A DNA stretch of 64,000 nucleotides from Roseiarcus sp963820795 (GTDB lineage: Bacteria; Pseudomonadota; Alphaproteobacteria; Rhizobiales; Beijerinckiaceae), in NCBI GenBank assembly GCA_963820795.1, contig CAWGBJ010000024.1, forward strand, positions 62,001 to 126,000, written 5' to 3'. The position numbers and the translations under genes were made by a program. The notes under the pieces were generated by a model that was given only the letters and a program-made list of their open reading frames with translations, was not told the DNA's origin and searched no databases. Positions 27,598 to 36,299 of the stretch are shown one piece after another (within the stretch, counting starts at the first letter, position 1; the number at the start of each line of letters is the position of its first letter).

Positions 27598-28416
27598 TCA
27601 CGCGGCCTCGAAGACCGCGGTCAGAACGCCGATCCGACCTTCCATGAGACTTCGTCCCAGGTTGGCGGCGAGCTGCGCGAAATCCGCCCCCATCACGACG
27701 CCGAGATTCGGCGAAGGCGGCGGCCCCGAGGCGCGTAATCCCGCGATCCACGCCCTGGCGGCCTCCGAATCGTCCTGCCACGCGAGCGTCGCGAAGCCCG
27801 CCGGTTCAATCGCCTCGCGGGTGGCCGCGGCGGTCAGCAGAAAGCTGGTCGCCGGAGTTCGCGCCCAAGGGAGGGGATAATGCGGCTCCTCGCCGTTCGA
27901 CACGATGTCGAAGGTCGCAAACCTGCCGCCGAATTTCACCACGCGCCGGATCTCGCGATAGAGGCGCGCCCGGTCGGAGATGTTCATGGCCACATGCTGC
28001 AGCAGGACGACGTCGAAACGGCCTTCGTCAAAGGGAAGCTCGAGCGCGCTTGCGATCTCGAACGACGCCTGCCCGGTCAGTCCCGTGCGCTCGGTCAGAT
28101 AGCGCGCGGCCTCCACGAAGGGTTCGCTGAGATCGACGCCGACGACCCGGCAGCCATAGGCCGCCGCCAGAAAGCGCGCCGGCCCGCCGACGCCCGAGCC
28201 GACATCCAGAACCGTCATGTCGGCGGCGATCCCTGCCAAGTTGGCAAGCTCGGCCGTCGCGGCCAGCCCGCGGGTGTGAAACTGATCGAGGCCAGCCAGT
28301 TGCTGGGGCGTGAGGCGCCGATCCTCCGGCCCGAACGCCGCGAGCGCCGTCTTCAGCCGCTCGGTGAGGCCAGTCGCGCGATAGTGGTCGCGCACGTCAT
28401 CAAGGACATCGGTCAT
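27598..28416 (-). CDS. Class I SAM-dependent methyltransferase
   Basis: A 272-residue enzyme with a Rossmann-type SAM fold. Motif I is VLDVGSGVGGPAR, motif II VVGVDLSEPFVEAA, and the post-II acidic patch FDEGRFDVVLLQHVAMN. The arrangement resembles UbiE/sarcosine-type methyltransferases; the methyl acceptor is unknown. It forms a two-gene unit with the membrane protein downstream and is divergent from a LysR gene across 127 bp, a typical regulator-target arrangement. Confidence 0.85.
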   Translation of the reverse strand: MTDVLDDVRDHYRATGLTERLKTALAAFGPEDRRLTPQQLAGLDQFHTRGLAATAELANLAGIAADMTVLDVGSGVGGPARFLAAAYGCRVVGVDLSEPFVEAARYLTERTGLTGQASFEIASALELPFDEGRFDVVLLQHVAMNISDRARLYREIRRVVKFGGRFATFDIVSNGEEPHYPLPWARTPATSFLLTAAATREAIEPAGFATLAWQDDSEAARAWIAGLRASGPPPSPNLGVVMGADFAQLAANLGRSLMEGRIGVLTAVFEAA

Positions 28417-28543
28417 TGCAGGTTCCCCTGAGGCTTCGAGCCGCTATCGCGGATCTTCCGGGTTCGCGTCTGTGCGCCCGATCTGCAGGCCGAGTGTACG
28501 ACCGCTTCCGGCGTGCGACTATTCGCGATAATGTCGATGAGGT

Positions 28544-29455
28544 ATGAAGCAGAACTTCACAGTCAGGCATGGCGCGCTCGACGGCGTGGAGACGTTCCTG
28601 AGCGTTGCCCGACGGCGCAGTTTTCGCCGTGCGGCGGCGGAGCTCGGCGTCACGCCGTCGGCGGTGAGTCAGGCGGTGCGGGCGCTGGAAGCTCGGGTCG
28701 GCGCGGCGCTTTTCGCTCGCACGACGCGCAGCGTCGGCCTGACCGAGGCCGGCCAGCGCTTCCTCGAACGGGCCGCGCCCGCCTTTGACGAACTCGTCGC
28801 CGCCGGCGAGGCCGCCCGGGACCTCGGGCGACGTCCCACCGGGCTCCTGCGTCTTTCCGTTCCACGAGCGGTCGTGCCGTTGATCCTGGAGCCGCTGATC
28901 GGCTCGTTCCTCCAGGCCTACCCCGAGATCGAACTGGAGATCGCCGCGAGCAGCGAGATGGTCGATCTCGCCACCGGCGGGTTCGATGCCGGCATCCGGC
29001 TGGGCCAGTTCATCGCGCCCGACATGGTCGCGGTGCGATTAACGCCGCCGTTCCCTTTCGTGGTCGTCGGCAGCCCCGATTATCTGGCGCGCCGCGGCCG
29101 CCCGGAGCGCGTGGACGAACTCCACGGTCACGCGTGCTTGCGCATGCGCCGCTCGAACGGCGCAATCGCCGCCTGGCCCTTCGTCGATGGCAACAAGACC
29201 ATCCAGGCCATCGTCTCGGGCCCGCTAATCGCGCATGACTACCCGACGCTCCTCGGTGCGGCGATGCAGGGCCTCGGACTTGCACAGGCGCCCGGCCCGC
29301 TCGCGAAAGCGCCGATTGCGGACGGTCGATTGCAAGAGCTACTGACGCCCTTCGCCGCCATGACGCCAGGGGTCTTTCTGTACCACCCGGGCAAACGTCA
29401 GATCTTGCCCAAACTGCGTGCATTCATCGAGCACGTCAAACGCCGGAGCGCCTGA
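28544..29455 (+). CDS. LysR family transcriptional regulator
   Basis: A 303-residue LTTR with the N-terminal winged helix-turn-helix (VARRRSFRRAAAELGVTPSAVSQAVRALE, about residues 21-49) and a periplasmic-binding-like effector domain. Such regulators usually control the divergently transcribed gene and themselves. Here the candidate target is the methyltransferase/membrane-protein pair starting at 28416. No ribosome-binding site is strong; ATGAGGT sits just before the start. Confidence 0.88.
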   Translation: MKQNFTVRHGALDGVETFLSVARRRSFRRAAAELGVTPSAVSQAVRALEARVGAALFARTTRSVGLTEAGQRFLERAAPAFDELVAAGEAARDLGRRPTGLLRLSVPRAVVPLILEPLIGSFLQAYPEIELEIAASSEMVDLATGGFDAGIRLGQFIAPDMVAVRLTPPFPFVVVGSPDYLARRGRPERVDELHGHACLRMRRSNGAIAAWPFVDGNKTIQAIVSGPLIAHDYPTLLGAAMQGLGLAQAPGPLAKAPIADGRLQELLTPFAAMTPGVFLYHPGKRQILPKLRAFIEHVKRRSA

Positions 29456-29593
29456 CGCTCCGCGGGCGCGCTCTGGGAGAAGCAGAGGCTGGACCCATCC
29501 ATCCGCAACTCAGGAAGGCGCGCGGCTCCTGTCTTCATCAGAACGAAGCGGCGCTCAGCGGGTCTCAAGGGAAGCCCGCTCGCTCACACGCGA

Positions 29594-29980
29594 TCAGGCT
29601 TTGCCGAGCTGACTATCCATGTCGCCCTCCAGCATCTCGATGGCGGGGCGGTCGTGCCCGTCGGTCAGATAGAAGCAGACGATTTCAGCAGGCTCGGCCC
29701 CGGACGCGTTGTCGAAGCGGAGTATGGGACGGCCGGCCGGCTCGAAGAAGCTGTCGCCGGTCCGCAGCCGCCGTTCCTCTTGTCCTTCGGCCTGGAAGAC
29801 GAAGCTTCCCGCGGTCACGACGCCGACGGTCGATACGGGATGGCGATGAAAGCCGGTCGGCTGCCCCGGCGCGAAACGGATGCGCGCGCCCTTGATGAGC
29901 CGCACGGGAGGGTTCTCCGCAGGCAGCGCCTCCTCCAGAAGCGGCTCGCGGCGGAGCGGCGCAAAACCTAACTCAGCCAT
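29594..29980 (-). CDS. Cupin domain protein
   Basis: A 128-residue single cupin. The metal site motif is partly visible as GFHRHPVSTVGVVTAGSFVF, and the second motif as GDSFFEPAGRPILRF. It may bind a metal and a small ligand, but catalysis cannot be inferred. It stands alone between the LysR gene and the SDR pair. Confidence 0.82.
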   Translation of the reverse strand: MAELGFAPLRREPLLEEALPAENPPVRLIKGARIRFAPGQPTGFHRHPVSTVGVVTAGSFVFQAEGQEERRLRTGDSFFEPAGRPILRFDNASGAEPAEIVCFYLTDGHDRPAIEMLEGDMDSQLGKA

Positions 29981-30173
29981 CGCGTCTCACCAATTGTCGG
30001 GACGTGACTGAAACCACGGGTCCCGTTGTTCGGTTCCCGACGAGGAAGTCCGCAGAAGCGAGAAGACGTTCACGGCGCGGTCGGTCACGATGTTGAAACC
30101 GGACGCCGAATCGACGTCATGCCGACAGGAGGCGGTGTTCGTCCCTTCGCTTGCCTTTGCGGGAATTCCTGCT

Positions 30174-31070
30174 TCAGGTGTCGGAGACGTGCAACTTTTC
30201 GAGATCGGCGATCAACCCCGGACCGATCGGTTCCCATCCCAGCTTTCTCCGCGTTTGCTCGCTTGAGGCAGGCATGTCGTGTCCAGCAAACATCGCGAGC
30301 CAGCCGAAAAAGGCTGGAGACTGTTCCGGGGCGATGGATTTGACCGGCAGTTTCAGCCGTCGACCAATAGCTTCCGCGATATCGCGCAGCGGCACGCCTT
30401 CCTCCGCAACCGCGTGATACTTTGCATTCGGCTCGGCCTTTTCGATCGCCAGCCTGTAGAGGCGGGCGACGTCGAGGATGTACGCCGCCGGCCAGCGATT
30501 GAGTCCGTCCCCGATATACGCGCACACGCCCTTTTCGCGGTACGTCAGGATCGCAGGGGTGACGAGGCCCTGCCGGGCCGTGTCGTGAACCTGCGGAAGG
30601 CGCACCACCGACACGTTGACTCCTTTCGCGGCGACCGAGTTGGCCGCCTCTTCCGAGGCTGCTCGAGGCACCGCCGCGGAGCTGGCGGCCACGCCGTCTT
30701 CCGTGGCCAGCTGGCCGGGCGCGGCTCTCGCCATCCCGGTGCCGGAGGTGACGATCAACGGTCGGTCGGAGCCGGCGAGAACCGAGCCGAGCGCCTCGAT
30801 GACGCGGCGATCGTCCTCGCAATTCGCCACATATTTCGAGAAGTCGTGGTTGAAGGCGAGATGGATGACGCCATCCGCTTGGGCGGCGCCGTCTTTGACA
30901 CTGCCGGAGTCCTCGAGCGACCCGCGATAGACTTCCGCGCCAGCGGCAGCCAAAGCCGCCGCTTTCTCCTCTGATCGACTGAGGCCAAGCACCCGGTGGC
31001 CCGCGGCGATCAGCTCCTTGACGACGGCCGAGCCGATGAATCCGGTGGCGCCGGTGACAAATACGCGCAT
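30174..31070 (-). CDS. NAD-dependent epimerase/SDR family protein (copy 1)
   Basis: A 298-residue extended/atypical SDR with the N-terminal nucleotide-binding GATGFIGSAVVKELIAAGH. It is about the same length as, and clearly homologous to, the gene that starts 16 bp upstream (31087-31980): GLSRSEEKAAALAAAGAEVYRGSLED here versus GLCRSDDKARALAAAGAEVHPGSLQD there. Both likely come from tandem duplication. The substrate is unknown; similar proteins are annotated as nucleoside-diphosphate-sugar epimerases. Probably regulated by the divergent MmyB-type protein. Confidence 0.88.
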   Translation of the reverse strand: MRVFVTGATGFIGSAVVKELIAAGHRVLGLSRSEEKAAALAAAGAEVYRGSLEDSGSVKDGAAQADGVIHLAFNHDFSKYVANCEDDRRVIEALGSVLAGSDRPLIVTSGTGMARAAPGQLATEDGVAASSAAVPRAASEEAANSVAAKGVNVSVVRLPQVHDTARQGLVTPAILTYREKGVCAYIGDGLNRWPAAYILDVARLYRLAIEKAEPNAKYHAVAEEGVPLRDIAEAIGRRLKLPVKSIAPEQSPAFFGWLAMFAGHDMPASSEQTRRKLGWEPIGPGLIADLEKLHVSDT

Positions 31071-31086
31071 GACTTCGATGTCCTTC

Positions 31087-31980
31087 TTACAGAGTGAAAT
31101 AGGCCGGATGATCGATGTCGGCGATAAGCCCAGGCTGCTCGGGCTTCCAGCCGAGCAGCGACCGGGTTCTCTCGCTCGAGGCTGGGCAGTCGATGCCCAC
31201 GAACCTGGCGAACCAGCCGAAATGCCCTCCCGCCTCTTCCGGCGACTGCGAGACGACCGGCACGCTCAGTCGCCGGCCGATCACCTCGGCGATCTCTTTG
31301 AATGGCACGCCCTCGTCAGCGACCGCATGGAATGGGCCCCCTTCCGCGCCGCGCTCGAGGGCGAGCCGAAAGACGCGAGCCGCATCGAGCCGGTGCACGG
31401 CCGGCCAGCGGTTGAGACCATCCCCAATATAGGGGGAGACGCCCTTCTCGCGGGCAAGACGGATGACGCCAGGGACGAAGCCGTGATCGCCATGGCCGTG
31501 AACCGAAGGCGGAAGCCGCACGGCCGTCACCCTTACGCCGCGAGCGCTCAGCGCTGCGGCTGCGGCTTCCGGGTTGCGAGGGAAGGACTCGGAGGCGGGG
31601 CGGGGTGGGGTCTGTTCCGTCGCGACGCTCCCCGGCATGAGCAGTGCGATCCCTGAGGTGACGACCAGCGGCCGATCGGAGCCTCCGAGCGCCGCGCCGA
31701 TCGCATCGATGGCGCGCTGCTCGTCCGCGCCGTTCTCCGCGAATTTCGAGTAGTCGTGGTTGAAGGCCAGGTGTATGACGCCATCCGACCGCGCCACGCC
31801 ATTTTTGAGACTTTCCAGATCCTGAAGGGAACCGGGATGAACCTCGGCGCCGGCGGCCGCGAGGGCCCTCGCTTTGTCGTCCGAACGGCAGAGGCCAACC
31901 ACTTGATGTCCGGCGGCGATGAGGTCCTGCACGACGGCGGAGCCGACCCACCCCGTCGCGCCACTGACAAACACGCGCAT
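31087..31980 (-). CDS. NAD-dependent epimerase/SDR family protein (copy 2)
   Basis: A 297-residue SDR beginning MRVFVSGATGWVGSAVV, the glycine-rich NAD(P) motif. It is the promoter-proximal member of the tandem SDR pair. The frame is open far upstream, into the divergent regulator, but the ATG at 31980 is fixed by the Rossmann motif. The 81-bp gap to the regulator contains the arms GTCTCC and GGAGAC, a plausible operator. Confidence 0.88.
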   Translation of the reverse strand: MRVFVSGATGWVGSAVVQDLIAAGHQVVGLCRSDDKARALAAAGAEVHPGSLQDLESLKNGVARSDGVIHLAFNHDYSKFAENGADEQRAIDAIGAALGGSDRPLVVTSGIALLMPGSVATEQTPPRPASESFPRNPEAAAAALSARGVRVTAVRLPPSVHGHGDHGFVPGVIRLAREKGVSPYIGDGLNRWPAVHRLDAARVFRLALERGAEGGPFHAVADEGVPFKEIAEVIGRRLSVPVVSQSPEEAGGHFGWFARFVGIDCPASSERTRSLLGWKPEQPGLIADIDHPAYFTL

Positions 31981-32061
31981 GAACAAGTCTCCGGATTTTT
32001 GCTGGAGACAAATCTCGTCCCTGGGCGTATTCTTGTAAAGACGTGCCTTTATCATAGTAAG
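31981..32061. promoter_or_regulatory. Divergent promoter region with inverted repeat
   Basis: The 81 bp between the SDR pair and the MmyB-type regulator hold GTCTCC (31987-31992) and GGAGAC (32004-32009) as an inverted repeat. On the plus strand they also hold TTGTAA (32033-32038) and CATAGT (32053-32058), a weak promoter. The ATG of the regulator follows four bases after CATAGT. Confidence 0.45.
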
Positions 32062-32952
32062 ATGGCTAACAGGATGAGCGAGCAATTTGCCGCCGAGAGC
32101 CTGCTCGGGACCTATCTGCGGGACCGCCGCAACAAGCTCGACCCGGCCGCGTTCGGCTTTCCCTCGGAGCGCCGCCGCACTCTCGGCCTGCGCCGTGAGG
32201 AGGTTGCGCAGCGCGCCAACATCAGTCCCACCTGGTACACATGGCTTGAACAGGGGCGCGGCGGAGCGCCCTCGGCAGACGTGCTCGATCGGATCGCGCG
32301 CGCGCTCATGCTGACGGATGTCGAGCGCGAGCATCTCTTCCTGCTCGGCCTCGGCCGCCCGCCCGAAGCGCGCTACCGGAAGAACGAAGGCGTCTCGCCG
32401 CGGCTGCAACGCGTGCTCGATGCGCTGGACCCGACCCCTGCGGTGATCCGGACTGCGATATGGGACGTCGTCGCCTGGAACCGGGCGGCGACCGTGATGC
32501 TGATGGACTACGGATCGCTGCCGCCGGAGCAGCGCAACATCCTGCGCTTCATCTTCCTCGACCCGCGCGCACGCGCGGCGCAATACGACTGGGAAAGCGT
32601 GGCGCGGTTCGTGTTGGGCGCTTTCAGGGTGGACGCGGCCCGCGCCGGAGCCGCGGCGGAGGTGGAGCCCCTCGTCGATGAACTCTGCCGGCTCAGTCCC
32701 GAGTTCACGGCGATGTGGCGTGACAACGACGTTCGCGGCGCCCATGGCGAGGCCGTCAAGCACATTCGACACCCGGTGCTCGGCCCACTCGCCTTCGAAT
32801 ATTCGGCCTTTTCGGTCGACGGGCGGACGGACCTCAGCATGGTGGTCTACAATCCGGCGACCCAGGCCGACGCCGAACGGATCAAGTCGCTGATGGAAGC
32901 ACAGTCATCCGGGGCACGTATTGAAGCTGCGTCTCGCGCAAGCGCTGATTGA
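32062..32952 (+). CDS. XRE-type regulator with MmyB-like ligand domain
   Basis: A 296-residue regulator. Residues 12-80 carry a helix-turn-helix with the family signature RRRTLGLRREEVAQRANISPTWYTWLEQGRG. The rest is the PAS-like MmyB ligand-binding domain (AVIRTAIWDVVAWNRAATVML…DWESVARFVLGAFRVDAAR). MmyB-like regulators are known to lie next to SDR genes, and here two SDR paralogues are divergent. A ligand such as a fatty acid has been suggested for the family; nothing here shows which. A second ATG 12 bases on is an alternative start. Confidence 0.87.
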   Translation: MANRMSEQFAAESLLGTYLRDRRNKLDPAAFGFPSERRRTLGLRREEVAQRANISPTWYTWLEQGRGGAPSADVLDRIARALMLTDVEREHLFLLGLGRPPEARYRKNEGVSPRLQRVLDALDPTPAVIRTAIWDVVAWNRAATVMLMDYGSLPPEQRNILRFIFLDPRARAAQYDWESVARFVLGAFRVDAARAGAAAEVEPLVDELCRLSPEFTAMWRDNDVRGAHGEAVKHIRHPVLGPLAFEYSAFSVDGRTDLSMVVYNPATQADAERIKSLMEAQSSGARIEAASRASAD

Positions 32953-33056
32953 CCGGCGCCGGCTCCAATAAAGCTTGAGCGACGGCGCTTGCGATCGCCG
33001 CCGGAGCTACTCAGTCCGGGCGGACATCCTGGCAGCTGCCGAGGCTTTCATCCTGA

Positions 33057-33938
33057 TCAATCCTTCAGCATGATGCGCGCGGTCTCCACGGCGGCGTCGA
33101 TCTGCGGCCAATGCCCCGCCTCAAGCGCATGCAATGTACCGTTTCGCATTTGGGACCGCAGGGCTTCGGCCGTCGAGACATGCAGGTAGGGGTCGTTCCT
33201 GCCCCAGATCAGCCGGAAGGGCACGGAAGAGCGGCGCAGTTCGACGAGGCGCGCCGTGTTGGCGGCGATCTCGTCCATCAGCTGCGACGTCATCTGCGCG
33301 AAGGCCGGCGCGGCGCTCGGCTGCTGGCGGAAATTCTGGTCGATCAGCGGGCCAAGCAGGTCCTGGTAGCGCGCCTTCTGCGCCGGCGCTGCGTCCGCCA
33401 GCATCAGTTCGCGCTGGAATTCGATGAGCCAGGCGAATTGCTGCGGACTGGTCAGGAAGTGGCGCGCGAGAGGAGCGAGCGGCTTATAGGAGAACAGCTC
33501 GATCAGTTCCGGCACCAGCAGGCCGGGGGCTTGGCCGTAGAAGACATTCATCAGGACGACGGCAGCGGTACGATCCGGGTGTCGCAGGGCGAAGTTCACC
33601 GCGGCTGGGCCGCCCGCGTCGTGGCCGACCGGTACGACCTTGTCCAGCTTCAGCGCCGCGACGACCGCCTCTACGTCCCCGAGCTGCTGCGAGAAGCTGT
33701 ACTGGGCGCCTTCCGGTTTGTCGGACGAACCGAACCCGAGGAAGTCGATTGCGACCGTCCTGCGCCCGGCGGACACCACGTGCGGAATCAGATCGTCGTA
33801 GATGTGCGAGTTGTCGGGGAAGCCGTGTAGCAGCAGGAACGCAGGCCCGCTCCCGGCGAAGTCGCGGACGTGGACATTTCCGCGATCACGCGGGATCCGA
33901 TGCTCGGTGCAAGCGCCCAGCGCCGCCTTGGTCGTCAT
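33057..33938 (-). CDS. Alpha/beta hydrolase (haloalkane dehalogenase/epoxide hydrolase-like)
   Basis: A 293-residue hydrolase. The oxyanion HGFPDNS, the nucleophile elbow GHDAGG (Asp nucleophile, as in haloalkane dehalogenases and epoxide hydrolases), the acidic residue in WGRNDPYLHVS and the catalytic His in EAGHWPQ are all visible. An Asp nucleophile implies an alkyl-enzyme ester, so epoxides or haloalkanes are reasonable substrate classes. It is transcribed alone, next to the toxin-antitoxin pair. Confidence 0.87.
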   Translation of the reverse strand: MTTKAALGACTEHRIPRDRGNVHVRDFAGSGPAFLLLHGFPDNSHIYDDLIPHVVSAGRRTVAIDFLGFGSSDKPEGAQYSFSQQLGDVEAVVAALKLDKVVPVGHDAGGPAAVNFALRHPDRTAAVVLMNVFYGQAPGLLVPELIELFSYKPLAPLARHFLTSPQQFAWLIEFQRELMLADAAPAQKARYQDLLGPLIDQNFRQQPSAAPAFAQMTSQLMDEIAANTARLVELRRSSVPFRLIWGRNDPYLHVSTAEALRSQMRNGTLHALEAGHWPQIDAAVETARIMLKD

Positions 33939-34114
33939 CGTCTTTCTCCTTTCAATGTTTTGGGAAACTGCCAGTCTTCATCAGTCCTCCGACGATCGGC
34001 GTGCGAACCTTAATGCGCGGACGCGTGCGCGGCGCGGCGATAGCGCGCGGCCGCGCACTGGCGCGAAAGGTTCGGGCCGAGCTTGGCGCGCGGCGCGCCG
34101 ATCCGCTGGCAACG

Positions 34115-34516
34115 TCATTCAGGCGAAATCAGCCGCACCTTCGGAAAGTAGCCTGCATATCGGCGAGCATCACGCGTGAGGAGGCTGAGGCCCGATACAG
34201 CTGCGTGGGCGCCAATGTAGAAATCCGGGAGCGGTGAGGTCCTAAGACCGCCACGCCGACGATATTCCACGAACGCCCGGCCGGCGACAAATGCCGCTTC
34301 ATAGGGAAGCGCGAGCCTTCGAAACGCGTCAGCGCCAAGGTGACGATCAAGATCGCTCATCGTGGCGAACCCCGAGGCGATCTCAGCGTATATGATTGGG
34401 TTGATCGCGACTTCGTCACGGTCAGCAGCGTCGCTCAAGGCCGCCTCAGACCACGCCCGCCATAATGGATCGCCGGTCATGACATCAATGATGACGTTGG
34501 AATCGACCAGGATCAT
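34115..34516 (-). CDS. PIN-domain toxin (VapC-like)
   Basis: A 133-residue PIN nuclease: MILVDSNVIIDV supplies the first acidic residue, a central Glu lies in YAEIASGF, and LPDFYIGAHA plus LTRDARRY supply the remaining acidic site residues. PIN toxins cleave RNA with Mg2+ and are neutralised by the partner encoded 11 bp upstream. Adjacent AbrB-type antitoxin and a shared palindromic operator support a toxin-antitoxin module. Confidence 0.88.
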   Translation of the reverse strand: MILVDSNVIIDVMTGDPLWRAWSEAALSDAADRDEVAINPIIYAEIASGFATMSDLDRHLGADAFRRLALPYEAAFVAGRAFVEYRRRGGLRTSPLPDFYIGAHAAVSGLSLLTRDARRYAGYFPKVRLISPE

Positions 34517-34527
34517 GGCTGCGCGGC

Positions 34528-34779
34528 TCAGCCTTCTTCGGCCGAAGGGCCTCGCATCAGCGCGACAATCTCATCGGTGGTCATCTTAAAGTCGCCGCGA
34601 CCGCCCAGGCTCTCGACGAGCTTCTGGCCCCGGGTCCGGCGACCGCCTCGAGGCGTCGCCTTGACCAGGCGGACAACGCCAGCCTCGATTTCGAACTCGA
34701 CATCCGTCCCCGGCATGAGACCCGCGCGCTCTCGCACGTCCTGAGGGATGGTGACCTGGCCTTTGGTGGTGATCCGCAT
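34528..34779 (-). CDS. AbrB/MazE-family antitoxin
   Basis: An 83-residue protein with an N-terminal swapped-hairpin DNA-binding domain (MRITTKGQVTIPQDVRERAGLMPG), the SpoVT-AbrB type found in VapB antitoxins. Its C-terminal tail would bind the PIN toxin. The gene precedes the toxin gene and starts 13 bp downstream of a palindromic operator, so autoregulation is likely. Confidence 0.9.
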   Translation of the reverse strand: MRITTKGQVTIPQDVRERAGLMPGTDVEFEIEAGVVRLVKATPRGGRRTRGQKLVESLGGRGDFKMTTDEIVALMRGPSAEEG

Positions 34780-34792
34780 AGCGACCTGCCTT

Positions 34793-34812
34793 TCTTACCA
34801 CACGTGGTAAGA
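34793..34812 (-). promoter_or_regulatory. Operator of the AbrB/PIN module
   Basis: A near-perfect 20-bp palindrome with nine-base arms TCTTACCAC and GTGGTAAGA and a two-base centre lies 13 bp before the antitoxin start. Symmetric sites at this position are the usual binding site of the AbrB-type antitoxin or its complex with the toxin. Confidence 0.75.
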
Positions 34813-34955
34813 ATAGCGTTTTCGTGCCCCGAATTCAATTCGATTCCCGATCGCTGAGGACCGAGCCTCGACGACGAATCGTTCTATCTGGAGGCAGACG
34901 CTCCGAGTTTCGGTCGCGGGCGAGACTCTTGCCCTCGGGCCGAGCGGTGTTCGTA

Positions 34956-34987
34956 TTGACATTGTGGATACAAGAGACCATAGTCTC
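34956..34987 (+). promoter_or_regulatory. Promoter and inverted repeats of the DUF1778/GNAT module
   Basis: TTGACA (34956-34961) and CATAGT (34979-34984) are 17 bp apart. Two short inverted repeats lie in and after the spacer, TTGT-GGAT-ACAA (34962-34973) and GAGAC-CATA-GTCTC (34974-34987), the second covering the -10. The expected transcription start is within a few bases of the antitoxin ATG at 34993. Confidence 0.65.
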
Positions 34988-34992
34988 GGGGC

Positions 34993-35334
34993 ATGTCAAA
35001 AGCTCGCTCCCGACCTTCGGAAAGCCCGGGCGCCGGGAACGTTGCGTTCGCGGTGCGCTCTCCGGCGGCCGATGCCAAGGGGAGCATCAACCTGCGCATT
35101 GAGGCCAAAACCCGGCTTCTCATCGACGACGCGGCCGCGATCCTCGGCAAGACGCGCACCGAGTTCATGATCGAGAGCGCTCGACGGCAGGCCATCGACG
35201 TGCTGCTGGACCAGCGGCTCTTCCTGCTCGACGCCGATCGCTACGACGCCTTCATGCACGCCCTCGACAATCCGCCGGCGCCGGGGCCGAAGCTCAGGTC
35301 GCTCATGCGCCGGGTTCCGGCGTGGCGGAAGTAG
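34993..35334 (+). CDS. DUF1778 antitoxin (TacA-like)
   Basis: A 113-residue protein with the ribbon-helix-helix core INLRIEAKTRLLIDDAAAILGKTRTEFMIESARRQA, the DUF1778 signature. It neutralises a GNAT toxin and represses the operon through the upstream inverted repeats. The first 30 residues are a disordered-looking extension. The 3' end overlaps the toxin gene by 13 bp. Confidence 0.88.
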   Translation: MSKARSRPSESPGAGNVAFAVRSPAADAKGSINLRIEAKTRLLIDDAAAILGKTRTEFMIESARRQAIDVLLDQRLFLLDADRYDAFMHALDNPPAPGPKLRSLMRRVPAWRK

Positions 35335-35852
35335 ACGACAATCCCGAGCGCCGTCACTCCCGACTGTCGGCCCCCGTACCCCTGACTCCCGAGCACGATT
35401 GTTCGGGCTTCGACTGTGGCGAGCCGGCGTTGAACGACTGGCTGCGGCATCGTGCTCTGAAGAACGAAGGCCGCTTCTCCCGTACCTATGTCGCCTGTGA
35501 GGGCGACCGGGTCGCCGCCTATTTCTGCATCGCGTCGGGGGCGGTGGAACGGACGGCCTCGCCGGGAAAAATCCGCCGCAACGCCCCCGACACGATCCCG
35601 GTCTCGGTGATCGGGAGGCTCGCGGTCAGCCGCGACCATGCCGGCAAAGGCCTCGGCGCCGACATTCTTTCCGACGCGCTCCGCCGCATCGCGGTCGCCT
35701 CGCAGAGCATCGGAATCGCGGCGGCGCTGGTCCATGCGAAAGACGACGCGGCGAAGCGCTTCTATCTGAGATGCGCCGAGTTCATCGAATATCCGGCCGA
35801 CAGCCGAACCCTGTTTCTCCCCATCGAGACCGTGATCGCGGCCTTCGGCTAG
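35322..35852 (+). CDS. GNAT-family acetyltransferase toxin (TacT-like)
   Basis: A 176-residue GNAT protein starting at GTG inside the antitoxin gene. The acetyl-CoA loop VSRDHAGKGLGADILSDALRR and the closing FYLRCAEFIEYPADSRTLFLPI match TacT/AtaT-type toxins, which acetylate aminoacyl-tRNA and stop translation. The gene order and overlap with DUF1778 are the classic module. Which tRNA is targeted cannot be read. Confidence 0.88.
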   Translation: MAEVDDNPERRHSRLSAPVPLTPEHDCSGFDCGEPALNDWLRHRALKNEGRFSRTYVACEGDRVAAYFCIASGAVERTASPGKIRRNAPDTIPVSVIGRLAVSRDHAGKGLGADILSDALRRIAVASQSIGIAAALVHAKDDAAKRFYLRCAEFIEYPADSRTLFLPIETVIAAFG

Positions 35853-35876
35853 ACCACGTCGTGCTTTGACGGCATC

Positions 35877-35967
35877 GTCATCGCGAGGAGCGAAGCGACG
35901 AGGCGATCCAGGGGATCGTAGGCCTGCGGCGGTGGCCCCTGGATCGCCACGCTATGCTCGCGATGAC
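35877..35967. repeat. Palindromic REP-like element
   Basis: The outer arms GTCATCGCGAG and CTCGCGATGAC and the inner arms GGCGATCCAGGGG and CCCCTGGATCGCC are both perfect, giving a long cruciform-type element in the gap after the TA module. It belongs to the same family as the repeats at 6264 and 24945. Confidence 0.75.
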
Positions 35968-36077
35968 GACGTTGGCTCCGTCTAATTGGCTCCTGCTCTA
36001 ACCTCCGCGCCGGCAGGGAGGCGCGGCTTGCAGGCGCGCTCTCTTCAGCCTAACGAGGCGGGGCACGCGCCTCACCT

Positions 36078-36176
36078 ATGCCGGAAACGAAGGCGACAGC
36101 GATCCTGGAGAGTGAAGAGATGGTGGAATGGGACCGCGTCACTCCTGCCGACGTGTTGCGGGCGATAGACGAGTAA
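36078..36176 (+). CDS. Possible 32-residue peptide
   Basis: An ATG-to-TAA frame coding a short acidic peptide (15 residues with many Glu, ending DVLRAIDE). It is followed after four bases by a perfect 20-bp palindrome at 36181-36200 that could act as a terminator stem. There is no good ribosome-binding site. It may be the tail of a lost gene. The rest of 35968-36299 holds nothing I can identify. Confidence 0.25.
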   Translation: MPETKATAILESEEMVEWDRVTPADVLRAIDE

Positions 36177-36180
36177 AACG

Positions 36181-36200
36181 CCGGGCGCCGCGGCGCCCGG
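36181..36200. other. GC-rich 20-bp perfect palindrome
   Basis: Arms CCGGGCGCCG and CGGCGCCCGG without a loop form a fully self-complementary sequence. It may end transcription of the small frame upstream or of the TIR gene arriving on the minus strand about 100 bp away. There is no T tract on either side. Confidence 0.4.
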
Positions 36201-36299
36201 ACAGGCGGAGGCCGCGCGGATATGAGACGGCGCTAATAGGTTGGCGTTGGTAGACCCCGCCGCGCCCCCTACTGCCGCGCTATGTCCCGCCTTTGGCTC

